The translations under genes were made by a program, and so were the position numbers. Source: Terrimesophilobacter sp964651535 (GTDB taxonomy: Bacteria > Actinomycetota > Actinomycetes > Actinomycetales > Microbacteriaceae). Taken from it: a DNA stretch of 64,000 bases. The notes under the pieces were generated by a model. It was not told the DNA's origin and ran no database searches. It saw only the letters and a list, made by a program, of their open reading frames with translations. Below are positions 33,150 through 41,670 of the stretch, piece after piece. The stretch is taken from NCBI GenBank assembly GCA_964651535.1, contig CAZYYE010000002.1, forward strand, positions 682,001-746,000, given 5' to 3'. Position 1 is the first letter of the stretch, and every line of letters starts with the position of its first letter.

Positions 33150-34157
33150 CTACCCCAGAAGGTCGGCGTGGTGGATCTCCGCCACGTTCGGGTGGGCCCG
33201 CAGCCGATAGCGCAGCGCGTTGTCGCCGTAAGTCTCCAGAATGGGGCTGTTGGTCGGGTCGACGGACAGGCCGCGGGCCTCCGCGCGCAGGGCGGGATCG
33301 AGTTCGAGGCGCGGCATCGTGGCATCCAGTGCCGGGTTGAAGAAGAACGGGATGGAGATGCGGTCTGTGCCGACCTGCGGCGAGACGACTCTGTGCAGGG
33401 TGGCTTTCAGGTAGCCGTCGGTGGCGAGCTCGAGCATCTCGCCGATGTTGACGATGAAGGCGCCGGGGATGGACGGTGCGTCGATCCACTCGCCGCCGTG
33501 TTCGACCTGCAGGCCGCCCTTGTCGGGTTCGACGAGGAGCAGGGTGAGCACGCCGCCGTCGCGGTGGGCGCCGACGCCTTGCTTTGTTACGTCCGCTGAC
33601 TCGCCCGGGTAGCGCACGATCTTGAGCAGCGAGAAGGGGTGGTCGGCGAAGGCGGCGTCGAAGACATCCTCGGATGCGCCGAGCGCGAGCGCCCACGTGC
33701 GCAGGAGGCGGAGGGCGAGGGCGTTGAGTTCGGTGGTCCAGCAGGTGACGGTGGGTTGCAGGTCGGGGAAGTCGGCCGGCCACAGGTTGGGGCCTTCGAG
33801 GCGCCAATAGTCGGGGATGCCCACGCCGCGCGCGACGGCGGGGCGCTCTTCGCCGATGTCGATTTGTTCCCGCCAGTCGACGTCGCCGTGGGTGAGTTCG
33901 CGGCCGATGCGCGTGTAGCCGCGGAACTGCGGACTGTGGATGTTCTCGATCGCGAGCTTTTCCTCCTCGGGGAGGGCGAAGAAGCGGCGGGATACTTCCA
34001 GGATGTCGTCGATGAGCGCCTGAGGGATGCCGTGCCCGACGAGGTAGAAGAAGCCGACCTCGTGGGTGGCCTGGCGCAATTGTTGGCGGAACAGTGCGGC
34101 CGACTCCTCGCTGTGGTCGAGCTGGGACATGTCGAGGATGGGGAGGGAATCTAGCAC
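33150..34157 (-). CDS. Isopenicillin N synthase-family Fe(II)/2-oxoglutarate dioxygenase
   Basis: A 335-residue non-haem iron oxygenase. An N-terminal DIOX_N region (HEVGFFYLVGHGI) is followed by the catalytic barrel: HxD in AHRDGG, distal His in LHRVVSP, and the co-substrate Arg in RISIPFFF. The iron site is complete. Members of this group in bacteria act on diverse small molecules; substrate unknown. The next genes downstream belong to a different, lower-GC region. Confidence 0.87.
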   Translation of the reverse strand: MLDSLPILDMSQLDHSEESAALFRQQLRQATHEVGFFYLVGHGIPQALIDDILEVSRRFFALPEEEKLAIENIHSPQFRGYTRIGRELTHGDVDWREQIDIGEERPAVARGVGIPDYWRLEGPNLWPADFPDLQPTVTCWTTELNALALRLLRTWALALGASEDVFDAAFADHPFSLLKIVRYPGESADVTKQGVGAHRDGGVLTLLLVEPDKGGLQVEHGGEWIDAPSIPGAFIVNIGEMLELATDGYLKATLHRVVSPQVGTDRISIPFFFNPALDATMPRLELDPALRAEARGLSVDPTNSPILETYGDNALRYRLRAHPNVAEIHHADLLG

Positions 34158-34299
34158 CCATCAATCGTTGCAGGGGCGGGTGGCGGCGCGCTGAACGTTA
34201 CGTCGGAGGCGAACCAGTGCGTGGGCCAGCTCCCCGCGATTGGTACACCATGTTTCTGCGACAAGTCCTTGGTTCGCTACTCCGACCCTTAAAGATTTC

Positions 34300-35514
34300 C
34301 TATTCCTCAGGGATGTCGAGCTGAGTTGGATCGCCCTCCACCGGCTTGCGACGGGGTTTGCGATCGTCCCGGGTTTGCGGCCACTTGACGCCGGCATCCG
34401 CCAGCTCGCCCATCGTGCTCAGCTCGCCTGCCAAGATGTCATCGAGGAGCGCTTTCTGATCCGGCTCCAGCGACACGAGCCGCGCAAGCACCGTGAGCAG
34501 TTCGGTGAACTCGAGCGTCCACTCGTGCGGCCACTCTGTGACGTGGATGTCGTCGAGTGGGCTGGTCTTCTTGCCGCCTGGGTTCTTCTTGCGGTACTTG
34601 AACCAGCTGCCGATCACGTTCATGCCGCCGACGGTGTAGTCGAAGACGTCCTTACTGACCGGCCCCCACTCGCCGTTTCGCTCCCCGGCCTCGCCTGTGA
34701 AATAGATGGTGTGCTTTTGGTCGTCGTAGAAGAGCTTGATCGGCATTTCTTTCACCGGTTCCAGCGCGAGCGGCTGCATCGCTGCGGGCCAGTTGGAGCG
34801 CACGTTGGATTCCTCGCGACCCTCCGCCTTGTCGATGAATGCGTCACCATAGGTGTGCAGCCAGACCACCTCGCGACCCAGCTCGACCGCGCGTGTCCAC
34901 AGCGCGGGGTCCTTCGTGATCGGCACCCGCACCCCCGGCGTCGTGAGCTCGTCCTCGAACGTCGCCGTGAACCCCGGATGCGACACGACGCCCGCGATGT
35001 ACGCCAGCACGTCCTCGTGCGTGATCTCCAGACCGACGGATGCCGCGAGCGCGTCGAGCAGACCCGGCGCGAGGTTCGGTGTGCCATCGGGATGCAGGAG
35101 CGGGAGGGCGCGGCCGCCGCGGCCGTTGAAGTGGTGCATGTCGGGCACAAGCCCCGTGAACACAAGTCCTGGCCCGTCTTCGATCGGGTGCGAATGCTGC
35201 TCGACGATGAAAACCTGGCCCGGAATTCTTGCCTCCCATAACGGCGCACGGCCATCGTGAATCAGACGGTGATCGGGTATTACCAAGTGGTTGTCGAATG
35301 ACCTAAACCCAACAGGGATCGATGTAGCTGGTTGGCCGTGTTCCTTCTCCAAAGCTGCCGAGTACTTGGTCGTATCGTCTCCCCAAAATGGTTCCTTGAA
35401 TCGACGCCATTTTGAGTCTCGAGTGTCATGAAACAAGCTTGTTGCTTCTGCCTCAGTTGACGCCGAAATCAGCGCCTGCCACCTACTGGCGAGAATTTCC
35501 CGCGCTGGTGACAT
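34300..35514 (-). CDS. C-terminal half of type ISP-like restriction-modification enzyme
   Basis: A 404-codon open frame that continues the upstream methyltransferase frame after a single TAA. The sequence (GFRSFDNHLVIPDHRLI, FIVEQHSHPIEDGPG, MHHFNGRGGRALPLLHPDG) corresponds to the C-terminal target-recognition part of type ISP/Eco57I-like enzymes. The 10 codons between the TAA and ATG 35514 also read as expected for homologues (PGLAAHRTWV). It may be made separately from ATG 35514, for which AGGA lies about 10 nt upstream, or the gene may be broken. See the finding on the in-frame stop. Confidence 0.8.
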   Translation of the reverse strand: MSPAREILASRWQALISASTEAEATSLFHDTRDSKWRRFKEPFWGDDTTKYSAALEKEHGQPATSIPVGFRSFDNHLVIPDHRLIHDGRAPLWEARIPGQVFIVEQHSHPIEDGPGLVFTGLVPDMHHFNGRGGRALPLLHPDGTPNLAPGLLDALAASVGLEITHEDVLAYIAGVVSHPGFTATFEDELTTPGVRVPITKDPALWTRAVELGREVVWLHTYGDAFIDKAEGREESNVRSNWPAAMQPLALEPVKEMPIKLFYDDQKHTIYFTGEAGERNGEWGPVSKDVFDYTVGGMNVIGSWFKYRKKNPGGKKTSPLDDIHVTEWPHEWTLEFTELLTVLARLVSLEPDQKALLDDILAGELSTMGELADAGVKWPQTRDDRKPRRKPVEGDPTQLDIPEE

Positions 35515-35544
35515 AACCCAAGTCCTGTGAGCTGCCAGGCCAGG

Positions 35545-37605
35545 TTAAGCCCAGGGGAAAAAGTCAATGACGGCGGGAAACTCATCCCAAGCGCCTGCTG
35601 CGGGAGTAAGTGCGTCCGTCCAACCCGATCGCGCCGTCTGCCATTCCATCCCGAGATTGAGTTCTGACAGTTGTGTGAATTTCTCCTTTTGCTTTCCTTC
35701 GAGGGTTCGGTAGTGGATGACCGCTGGCTGGTCCGCGATGTTCGACTGACTGCGAAGGAAGATGCCGATTGCAAGGGGCTGTTGGACACCGGGGAAAATT
35801 CGCGTCGATACGTCTGGGCGGATACCTTCTGGAGTCAAGTCAATAATCCATCCCTCGTCGGCCTCCTGTCGCAGATACCGACGCATCCCTTTCGTTCCTG
35901 GGCCACGCAAGTAGCCCGCCGTCGTTATGAAACAGATGACACCTGCCTCGTCGGTAGGTACTGACTCGAAGACTTTCCAAGTCGCCCACCTCCAGAAATA
36001 CAGATAAAGGTTCTTGAGCATTCGCTCGTTCAAGCCATTGCCTGGGAAGCGGAAGGCGTCGAGCGGCGCCGGAACCCCCGACGCGCCCTTCTCGATCCAG
36101 CCGCCCTGGCCTTCGGCCTTGTCGCCGTAGGGCGGGTTTCCGATGACGACCGTGACCGGGACATCCGACTTGATCTTGTTCGCGCGGCGCTTGCTCTCCG
36201 AGATCGCGCCGAGGCCGGAGCCGAGTTGCGCCTCGGCGGCGTGCGGGTCGGAGAGCGTGTCGGCCACGAACATCCGCATGCCATCTTTCGGCGGGCTCGC
36301 GTCGTAGCTTTTGAGCAGGTCGGTCGTGCGCAGCTCCGCAACGGCGTAGGAGCCGAGCTGCAGTTCGAAGCCGATGAGGCGGCCGGCGAGCTCCTTGATC
36401 GTGCCGGCGACGGCGCCCGGGCCCCCGGTCTTCGCCACGTTCTCGGCGACGTGCTCGATGATCGAGTGCAGGAAGGTTCCCGTGCCCATGGCCGGATCGA
36501 TCGTCGTCACGCTCGGGTCGAGGAAGCCCTTCGGCTTGCCGAGCTTCGTGACGAGAGCCTCCTCGGCGAGCCGCACCATCTGATCGACGACCTCGTGCGG
36601 CGTGTAGTAGGTGCCGGTCGCCTTGCGCAGCTCGGGGTCGTACTCGGCGAGGAAGTTCTCGTACAGGTGCAGGTAGGTGTCCTTGTTCTTGCGCACGGCA
36701 TCCCACTGCACGGCGCCGATCACCCGCCGCAGCAGGTCGATCGTGGGGATGAAGTCGCCCTTGAGATCGCCCGTGAGCAGCTGAAGCGCCTTGCCCATGA
36801 GGGAGTGCTCGGTGCCGAGCTTCTGGCCCACTTCGTGCAGGCTCGTCGACTCGAGATCAATGCCCTCGGTACGGGCCAGCAGGAGGGCGAACGTCACCGT
36901 CTGGGCGTAGCCGTCCGCGAAGACCTCATCCGTGGCATCCGGGAACAGCAGCTTGCGCCAGTCGCTCGCGAGCCCGAGGAAGACCTGCTTGTTCGCCGAC
37001 TCGCCCTTCTTGACGTTCTCTCGCTCCACCTCGAGCTGCTCGCGCACCTTCGTGCGCAGCATCCGGGTGATCGGAGCGACCGTGTGCACGAGCTTCGACA
37101 CCGTGCGAATCGGGACCGGGATCCAGCCCAGGAAGTCGGTGATGAGCTGGCGGAACGTGGTGTCAGGTGTGAGGCCGGCGCCGGCGACATCGAGCGGGCC
37201 GCCGCTCAGCTGGGCGACAAGGACGGGCTCGGCTTCGGCGCGATACAACCGCCACTCGGTGCCGTTCGTGTAGATGAGGTTCGGCAGATCCTTGAGACGG
37301 TTCCACTGATCCTTGTTGTGACCGGTGAAGGATGCCGGATCGAGGCTGAGCCCGGCCTGCTTGACCTCGAGGTATCCGACGACCGCGCCCTTGACCCTCA
37401 CGGCGAAGTCGGGACGGGAACTGATCTCGCTGAGGTGCGTCTCGCCGTCGAGAATCGTCGTCTTGCCGATGAGCTCGCCGATCGCCGTCATCAGATGATC
37501 GATCGGCGTGCGCAGCGCCTCCTCCGGCTCGCCGACACCGGCCAGACGCTGTTTCGTCTCAACGCCGAACTGGGATACGAGCTTGACTACCTCATCGTCG
37601 AGCAT
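35545..37605 (-). CDS. Type ISP/Eco57I-like R-M enzyme, N-terminal and methylase part
   Basis: A 686-residue protein. The N-terminal domain has a PD-(D/E)xK-type nuclease pattern (SSRPDFAV then GYLEVKQAG). A helical connector follows. The N6-adenine methylase domain has TYYTPHEVVDQM, the SAM motif DPAMGTGTFLHS and the catalytic NPPYGD. No helicase motifs are seen, so the enzyme resembles a single-chain type IIG layout. The frame ends at TAA just after FFPWA, where homologues continue into the recognition domain. ATG 37605 is chosen because GAGGAG precedes it. The nuclease and methylase motifs look intact. Confidence 0.85.
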   Translation of the reverse strand: MLDDEVVKLVSQFGVETKQRLAGVGEPEEALRTPIDHLMTAIGELIGKTTILDGETHLSEISSRPDFAVRVKGAVVGYLEVKQAGLSLDPASFTGHNKDQWNRLKDLPNLIYTNGTEWRLYRAEAEPVLVAQLSGGPLDVAGAGLTPDTTFRQLITDFLGWIPVPIRTVSKLVHTVAPITRMLRTKVREQLEVERENVKKGESANKQVFLGLASDWRKLLFPDATDEVFADGYAQTVTFALLLARTEGIDLESTSLHEVGQKLGTEHSLMGKALQLLTGDLKGDFIPTIDLLRRVIGAVQWDAVRKNKDTYLHLYENFLAEYDPELRKATGTYYTPHEVVDQMVRLAEEALVTKLGKPKGFLDPSVTTIDPAMGTGTFLHSIIEHVAENVAKTGGPGAVAGTIKELAGRLIGFELQLGSYAVAELRTTDLLKSYDASPPKDGMRMFVADTLSDPHAAEAQLGSGLGAISESKRRANKIKSDVPVTVVIGNPPYGDKAEGQGGWIEKGASGVPAPLDAFRFPGNGLNERMLKNLYLYFWRWATWKVFESVPTDEAGVICFITTAGYLRGPGTKGMRRYLRQEADEGWIIDLTPEGIRPDVSTRIFPGVQQPLAIGIFLRSQSNIADQPAVIHYRTLEGKQKEKFTQLSELNLGMEWQTARSGWTDALTPAAGAWDEFPAVIDFFPWA

Positions 37606-37783
37606 GCTTCTCCTCGGGTTCGTGCACCTGCCACATTGACGGATGCTCGACCAACACCTCCATCTTGGCGCAGGCCAGCGCCACAATCATCCATGCCTCG
37701 GACGGGCTATTCGCGTGAGCCGGTTCCGCTTCTGCGTTCAGAACCCGCACGTAGTTTGCGCCACATCGCTTGGCTACCCCCAT
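37592..37783 (-). CDS. Possible small protein between DUF3800 and R-M gene
   Basis: A 63-codon frame beginning MGVAKRCGANYV and ending KHARR. It overlaps the DUF3800 3' end in another frame and overlaps the R-M start by 14 nt, an arrangement that would couple translation. Third-position GC is moderately high. No family is recognised. An alternative is that it is only an open shadow frame. Confidence 0.35.
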   Translation of the reverse strand: MGVAKRCGANYVRVLNAEAEPAHANSPSEAWMIVALACAKMEVLVEHPSMWQVHEPEEKHARR

Positions 37784-38639
37784 CAACGACAAGCTGGCCG
37801 ACGGCCAATGGGTACAGCGGCCTCTCTCTCCGGAAGATTTCAGAGTGATTTAGGTCAGAAACCGATCGGCTCCAGAGGTGAATTTTCGACTCATGGGTGA
37901 ATGCTCCACGAACTGCATCGACCGCTTTGGAAGCAGCGACCCACTGGTATGGTGCGCTACGGATGACTTGGTATTCAATCGCCCGAGTCACACACGCCGC
38001 CACCCAATCTGCAAATTGAATGTTGGCGCTCAGGATGCTGTCAACATGCATCGGCGGTTCGATGATGCGTTTCATTTCTGCATGGCTGGCCGCACGACCA
38101 AGGATGTGGCCATACATGTTAGGTATGCGCGCAGAACGTTGGTTCTCATTGATCTGATCGATCATCACAATCAAGTTTTGGCTGGGATTCTGCGACTCAG
38201 AATGACGCGCGAGACGATTGAGCGCTTCCTGCATTGCTGCCGTTTCACGCTCTTCAGTATTCAATTTCGTCTGACGTGGTGTCCCCAGAGGTTTTTCGTC
38301 TGCATAGTAAAAGAGATTTCCGCCGAGCGAACGTAGCTTCCGCACAAGTGAATTGAACACTCGAATTTGCTGAGGGAATTTTTCGAATGTGCCTTGGTGG
38401 AAGATACTCGAGCCTTTGCGCTCCCATTGACTTGGGTTCTTGGCATTCTCAATTTCAGTCCTGAATACTCGACGTTTCTCCTCGGTAAAGACTGCGCCAA
38501 ACAAGCGCGCCTTATTCTCCGGAATAATGAAACCCGCGTACCCGAATGCAGGGCTTGTGTTGAATCGTTCATGTTCATTTGAAACGAACGCGCCCGTTTC
38601 GCCAATCTCGTCGATGTAGGCAAGGAGCATACCTATCAT
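37707..38639 (-). CDS. DUF3800 domain protein
   Basis: A 310-residue DUF3800 protein. The N-terminal LLAYIDEIGETGAF carries the conserved Asp/Glu motif of this RNase H-like fold; VMIDQINENQR and DSILSANIQFADWVAACVTRA hold further acidic residues. Such proteins occur in phage and defence contexts; biochemical role is unproven. Base composition is clearly more AT-rich than the surroundings. GGAG lies just before ATG 38639; a second ATG at 38630 is possible. It heads the R-M gene on the same strand. Confidence 0.82.
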   Translation of the reverse strand: MIGMLLAYIDEIGETGAFVSNEHERFNTSPAFGYAGFIIPENKARLFGAVFTEEKRRVFRTEIENAKNPSQWERKGSSIFHQGTFEKFPQQIRVFNSLVRKLRSLGGNLFYYADEKPLGTPRQTKLNTEERETAAMQEALNRLARHSESQNPSQNLIVMIDQINENQRSARIPNMYGHILGRAASHAEMKRIIEPPMHVDSILSANIQFADWVAACVTRAIEYQVIRSAPYQWVAASKAVDAVRGAFTHESKIHLWSRSVSDLNHSEIFRRERPLYPLAVGQLVVDGGSQAMWRKLRAGSERRSGTGSRE

Positions 38640-38672
38640 TCTGCTCCGGGGTCACGACAGTGCCTTAAACGC

Positions 38673-38701
38673 AGAAACCCACGCACTGAGCGTGGGTTTC
38701 T
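38673..38701 (-). terminator. Hairpin terminator after tRNA-Arg
   Basis: AGAAACCCACGC and GCGTGGGTTTCT form a perfect 12-bp stem with a 5-nt loop. Read on the minus strand it follows the tRNA gene and precedes DUF3800. The ~160 bp between it and the tRNA are AT-rich and contain no supported gene. Confidence 0.7.
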
Positions 38702-38863
38702 CGAATTGGTGCGCCGAGGACTATTTCACCACTCGCTACCACGAATAACATTAGTCGGCGCCGAAGTTGAGGGCAACCATGGTGCTGGATATTGTGAAGT
38801 AAATCTGGCAGAAAGTACCGGTGCCAAGCAAGCATTCTTCGGCGAACGTCCCAATCGAAAATT

Positions 38864-38938
38864 TGGTGCCCCTGGAGGGAGTCGAACCCCCAACCGTTTC
38901 CTTAGGACGGAACTGCTCTTCCATTGAGCTACAGAGGC
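38864..38938 (-). tRNA. tRNA-Arg(CCT), CCA encoded
   Basis: Read on the minus strand: acceptor GCCTCTG pairs with CAGGGGC; D-stem GCTC/GAGC; anticodon loop GTCCTAA with anticodon CCT; T-arm GGGGG, loop TTCGACT, CCCTC; discriminator A followed by an encoded CCA. The only weak pair is the G27-A43 position at the top of the anticodon stem. It decodes AGG. It lies at the edge of the lower-GC island. Confidence 0.95.
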
Positions 38939-38975
38939 TGGTGGGTTGAGTTTAGCGAAGATAGGTGACTCGGGA

Positions 38976-39114
38976 GTTCCCTTCGAGACGCGCGCGGTGC
39001 GCGCTCCTCAGGGAACGGAACGGGAGGGGCTGGTTTCGAGACGATGCCGCAATGCGGCATCCCTCAACCAGCAGACTCCCTTCGAGACGCGCGCTATGCG
39101 CGCTCCTCAGGGAG
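38976..39114. repeat. Three tandem palindromic repeats, family 3
   Basis: Copies at 38976-39016, 39030-39071 and 39076-39114. Each has outer arms (GTTCCCT/AGGGAAC, CTGGTT/AACCAG, CTCCCT/AGGGAG), an unpaired conserved TCGAGAC on the left opposite (TC)CTC on the right, and an inner stem that differs between copies (GCGCGC, GATGCCGC, GCGCGC) around a 3-nt loop. Stem changes are compensated on both sides, which shows selection for the fold. The stop codon of the following minus-strand gene lies inside the third copy. Confidence 0.92.
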
Positions 39115-39510
39115 CGGTCTTCGCGTCAACGCCGCCACCAGCAGGCCACCCGCCAGCGCGACGGCTTGGGCTACGACCGCAAGCACTTTGTCCTGGTACC
39201 AGATTGGTTCGTAGATTACGGGGAACCCAAGGGCGCTCAGATCCAAAGGTACGTAGACCGAAACGACCAGCAGCGCGAGGCCGCCCGCCGCGATCCCTGC
39301 GGCGACCAATCCGGCCCACCAGCGGTGAACAACCAGAATCAAAATGGCGGCGAGGATGTTCACCACGCCTTGGATGCGGAACAGGGCGCCCTGGCTGACG
39401 AGCGTGCCGACGAGGGCATCGAAAGGGCCAGCAAGCTGAAAGTGAATGTACGCGTTGACGAGCAGCGCGAGAGCGGTCCAGATGCGTGCCGCGAGAATGA
39501 AGATCTTCAT
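39094..39510 (-). CDS. Small four-helix membrane protein, DoxX-like size
   Basis: A 138-residue protein with four hydrophobic segments (ARIWTALALLVNAYIHF, NILAAILILVVH, GLALLVVSVYV, LAVVAQAVALAGG). No catalytic motif is recognised. The last ~7 residues (PLPEERA) and the stop are encoded by a palindromic repeat, so the C-terminus was set by repeat insertion. It is probably the third gene of an operon with the two upstream exported proteins. Confidence 0.7.
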   Translation of the reverse strand: MKIFILAARIWTALALLVNAYIHFQLAGPFDALVGTLVSQGALFRIQGVVNILAAILILVVHRWWAGLVAAGIAAGGLALLVVSVYVPLDLSALGFPVIYEPIWYQDKVLAVVAQAVALAGGLLVAALTRRPLPEERA

Positions 39511-39603
39511 CTACTTGCCCTGCCTCTCAAGTTCGTGCCGGAGAAAGTGAAACCGGTGGGGAGCGATTCGCTCGCTCCCCACCGGGCTATTCAGAATTCG
39601 GGT

Positions 39604-40275
39604 TTACTGAATTCCCTTGTTGGCGGCAATTCCACCGGACAGCGCCAACGCCGTCATCGACATGTGACCGGCAGCTTCCTTCAACAGGTCGAAGTAGGCA
39701 GGGTCACCGGCGATGTTCGCATCGATCGCCGCGATGAGCGACGATGCGTGCATTCCGAGCTCGGCCTCAACAGCCTCCGCCGGCAGCTCGGGAACAACCG
39801 AGTTGATCAGCTGGCCGAACGACACCGCGTAGCCACCCAGATCAGACATGGCCTGGTCGATGCCAGCCTGGTCCCCTGTTGCCTTCGCGATCGTGTAGTT
39901 CACGAAGAACGGGATGTGCGAGCGCCACGAGTCGAGGAACGGCTGCTCCGCATCGGGGTAGGCCGACCCGATCAGGGCGGCGATCTCCACCGAGTTCTTG
40001 TCGAGCGTAGCCACAGCCGCGCCGACATCGGCGGTCGTCAAGTCCCCACCGTCGGCGAGCGCCTGATCGATCGCGGCGGCCGCGAGGTAGACGTGGTCAG
40101 AAAGCAGGGCCGCGAGCGTTGCGCGCAACGTGGAACCATCGCTGTTGACCGTGTCGACGGCCGCGGACGACGGCATGTCATCGGATGCTGCAGGCGCATC
40201 CGCTGTCGCCGTGCAACCCGAAAGAACGAGCGCCGCGGCGAGGCCGAGACCGCTAATTGCTGTGATTTTGCGCAT
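39604..40275 (-). CDS. Helical lipoprotein of unknown function
   Basis: A 223-residue predicted lipoprotein: signal peptide ending LVLSGC at Cys21. The mature part is mostly alpha-helical, with conserved-looking WRSHIPFFVNYT and GMHASSLIAAID; His residues in SDHVYL, RSHIPF and GHMSM could bind metal. No family name is assigned. AAGGAG precedes the ATG. It follows a cupredoxin gene by 54 nt, so a role in copper or redox handling at the cell surface is possible. Confidence 0.7.
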   Translation of the reverse strand: MRKITAISGLGLAAALVLSGCTATADAPAASDDMPSSAAVDTVNSDGSTLRATLAALLSDHVYLAAAAIDQALADGGDLTTADVGAAVATLDKNSVEIAALIGSAYPDAEQPFLDSWRSHIPFFVNYTIAKATGDQAGIDQAMSDLGGYAVSFGQLINSVVPELPAEAVEAELGMHASSLIAAIDANIAGDPAYFDLLKEAAGHMSMTALALSGGIAANKGIQ

Positions 40276-40329
40276 TTCTTCTTCTCCTTATTTGTTGTGG
40301 CTTATTGAGCGGTTGCGGGGTCAGGAGCC

Positions 40330-40794
40330 TCACGGCTCGACCGTGACCGTCGCGTTCATGGTCAAGTGCGGTTGGCAGTAGTACGGGTACACGCCCGGTT
40401 TGGTGAACGTGAACGAAAACGTGTCACCCGCCTGGCCCTTCGGGGCAAGCGCGTGATCGAAGCGGCCATCGGGCGTTTGCGTGCCGCGAATACCGGTCGC
40501 CTCGTTCACTTCGCCCCAGGCTCCGGACGTCACGGTGTGACCGATGGTCTCGCCGTTCTGCCATGTGACGGTCGTGCCCACCTTGACGGTGAGATCCTTC
40601 GGCATGAACTTCAAGCCGATCGTCGTCACCACGTTGTCGGCGGCGGGCGCGGACAGATCCGACCCGCTGCTCTCGGTCGGGACCGATGCGGATGGCTGTG
40701 CGCCAACGCACCCCGAGAGAGCGAGGATCAGCGCCGGAACGAGGAGCGCACCGGTGAGGGTGGCATTCGACCGACGTGTTCTGGTGTGTGACAT
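40330..40794 (-). CDS. Plastocyanin/azurin-like cupredoxin lipoprotein
   Basis: A 154-residue exported type I copper protein. Lipobox LSGC, then a Ser/Pro linker, then a cupredoxin domain. Copper ligands are visible: His in IGHTVTSG, and Cys, His and Met in YYCQPHLTM. It should carry electrons or store copper outside the membrane. ATG 40794 is used; no clear ribosome binding site precedes it, and the frame is open to 40872. Confidence 0.87.
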   Translation of the reverse strand: MSHTRTRRSNATLTGALLVPALILALSGCVGAQPSASVPTESSGSDLSAPAADNVVTTIGLKFMPKDLTVKVGTTVTWQNGETIGHTVTSGAWGEVNEATGIRGTQTPDGRFDHALAPKGQAGDTFSFTFTKPGVYPYYCQPHLTMNATVTVEP

Positions 40795-40905
40795 GGAGGT
40801 GATTCGACGCCCTGCGCGAGAGGGTTTGGAATTGGTTTTTGGGCACGCCAAATGCTCGGGAACGGAGCCCAAGCCGCTGCAAAGCCGGGGGCGCAGCCGC
40901 GGGTG

Positions 40906-41670
40906 CTACCGAGGGTCAGTGACGAGGTTACGGATCAGCGCGACGAGGCGCTCTTGCGGGATACCAGCATCGCGGATCAGCGCACTCGTCTGAGCCCTGT
41001 CTGCAATGTGGTGGAGGATGCGCCCTGTGTCAAGTCGGGTGCCCCAGAGGTCTCCATTGAGTTTCCATGAACCGATCTCGTCCTCGTTGTACGCGCTCGC
41101 GATGCTGAGAAGGTTGTACAGGTCGGCAAGATCCTTTGGCACCGATCGCGAGGTGGTCGCGTACGCCTTAAGTGTCACCGCGAACTCAACAGTGGGGACT
41201 CGAATTGCGAACTCGCGACGGGTACCGTCCGTGAGAATGACCCCGACGTCGAGAACGATGGGCTCGACGGCAAATGCACTCATCAGACCAGGAGCAGCGT
41301 CGAAACCGCGACCGCCGTGCTCTTTCCTCACGAACTCGCTGGTGGTCGACGGTACGAGCAGGTCAATCTCGAGTTGACCTTTTACGTAGTGATTGCCGCT
41401 CGTGTCCACGTACCCGGCGTTGATGAGTGCCTGATGTATTTGCCCGGAAGCAGCAATGGACGTGGAAATGGCGGCGTCTGCATCGGCCGTACGCCGAATG
41501 GCGGCTCCTGCCACGGGGAACGCGGTCAGCAGGAGGCTGGCCATGTGCCCGCCGACTATACGGACATCATCGAGACCCTCCGTGATGCGAGCCACGTCTT
41601 CCAATGCCAGAAAAGCAGCATCGTCGGCGTTGGAAGTCGCGACCGTCTCTACAGCTCCTCGAAGCGTCAA
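40906..41670 (-). CDS. AbiEii-like nucleotidyltransferase
   Basis: A 254-residue protein with a nucleotidyltransferase pattern: VRIVGGHMASLL followed by TADADAAIS, the GG...DxD catalytic motif, and a later acidic residue in GQLEIDLLVP. It resembles the AbiEii/AbiGii toxin group. The start is a TTG in a TTGA overlap with the upstream HTH gene stop, so the two are produced together. This supports a two-gene type IV toxin-antitoxin or phage-defence module. Toxicity is not shown by sequence. Confidence 0.75.
   Translation of the reverse strand: MTLRGAVETVATSNADDAAFLALEDVARITEGLDDVRIVGGHMASLLLTAFPVAGAAIRRTADADAAISTSIAASGQIHQALINAGYVDTSGNHYVKGQLEIDLLVPSTTSEFVRKEHGGRGFDAAPGLMSAFAVEPIVLDVGVILTDGTRREFAIRVPTVEFAVTLKAYATTSRSVPKDLADLYNLLSIASAYNEDEIGSWKLNGDLWGTRLDTGRILHHIADRAQTSALIRDAGIPQERLVALIRNLVTDPR

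Noticed and set aside
36226..37848. Plus-strand frame of 540 codons opposite the R-M gene
   Set aside because: The minus strand carries methylase and nuclease motifs; the plus frame has none.
38864..38885. Attachment site formed by the tRNA-Arg 3' end
   Set aside because: No second copy of the tRNA end and no integrase were found in the window.
38976..39114. CRISPR-like array
   Set aside because: Repeats are palindromic elements of variable stem without regular spacers, and no cas genes are present.
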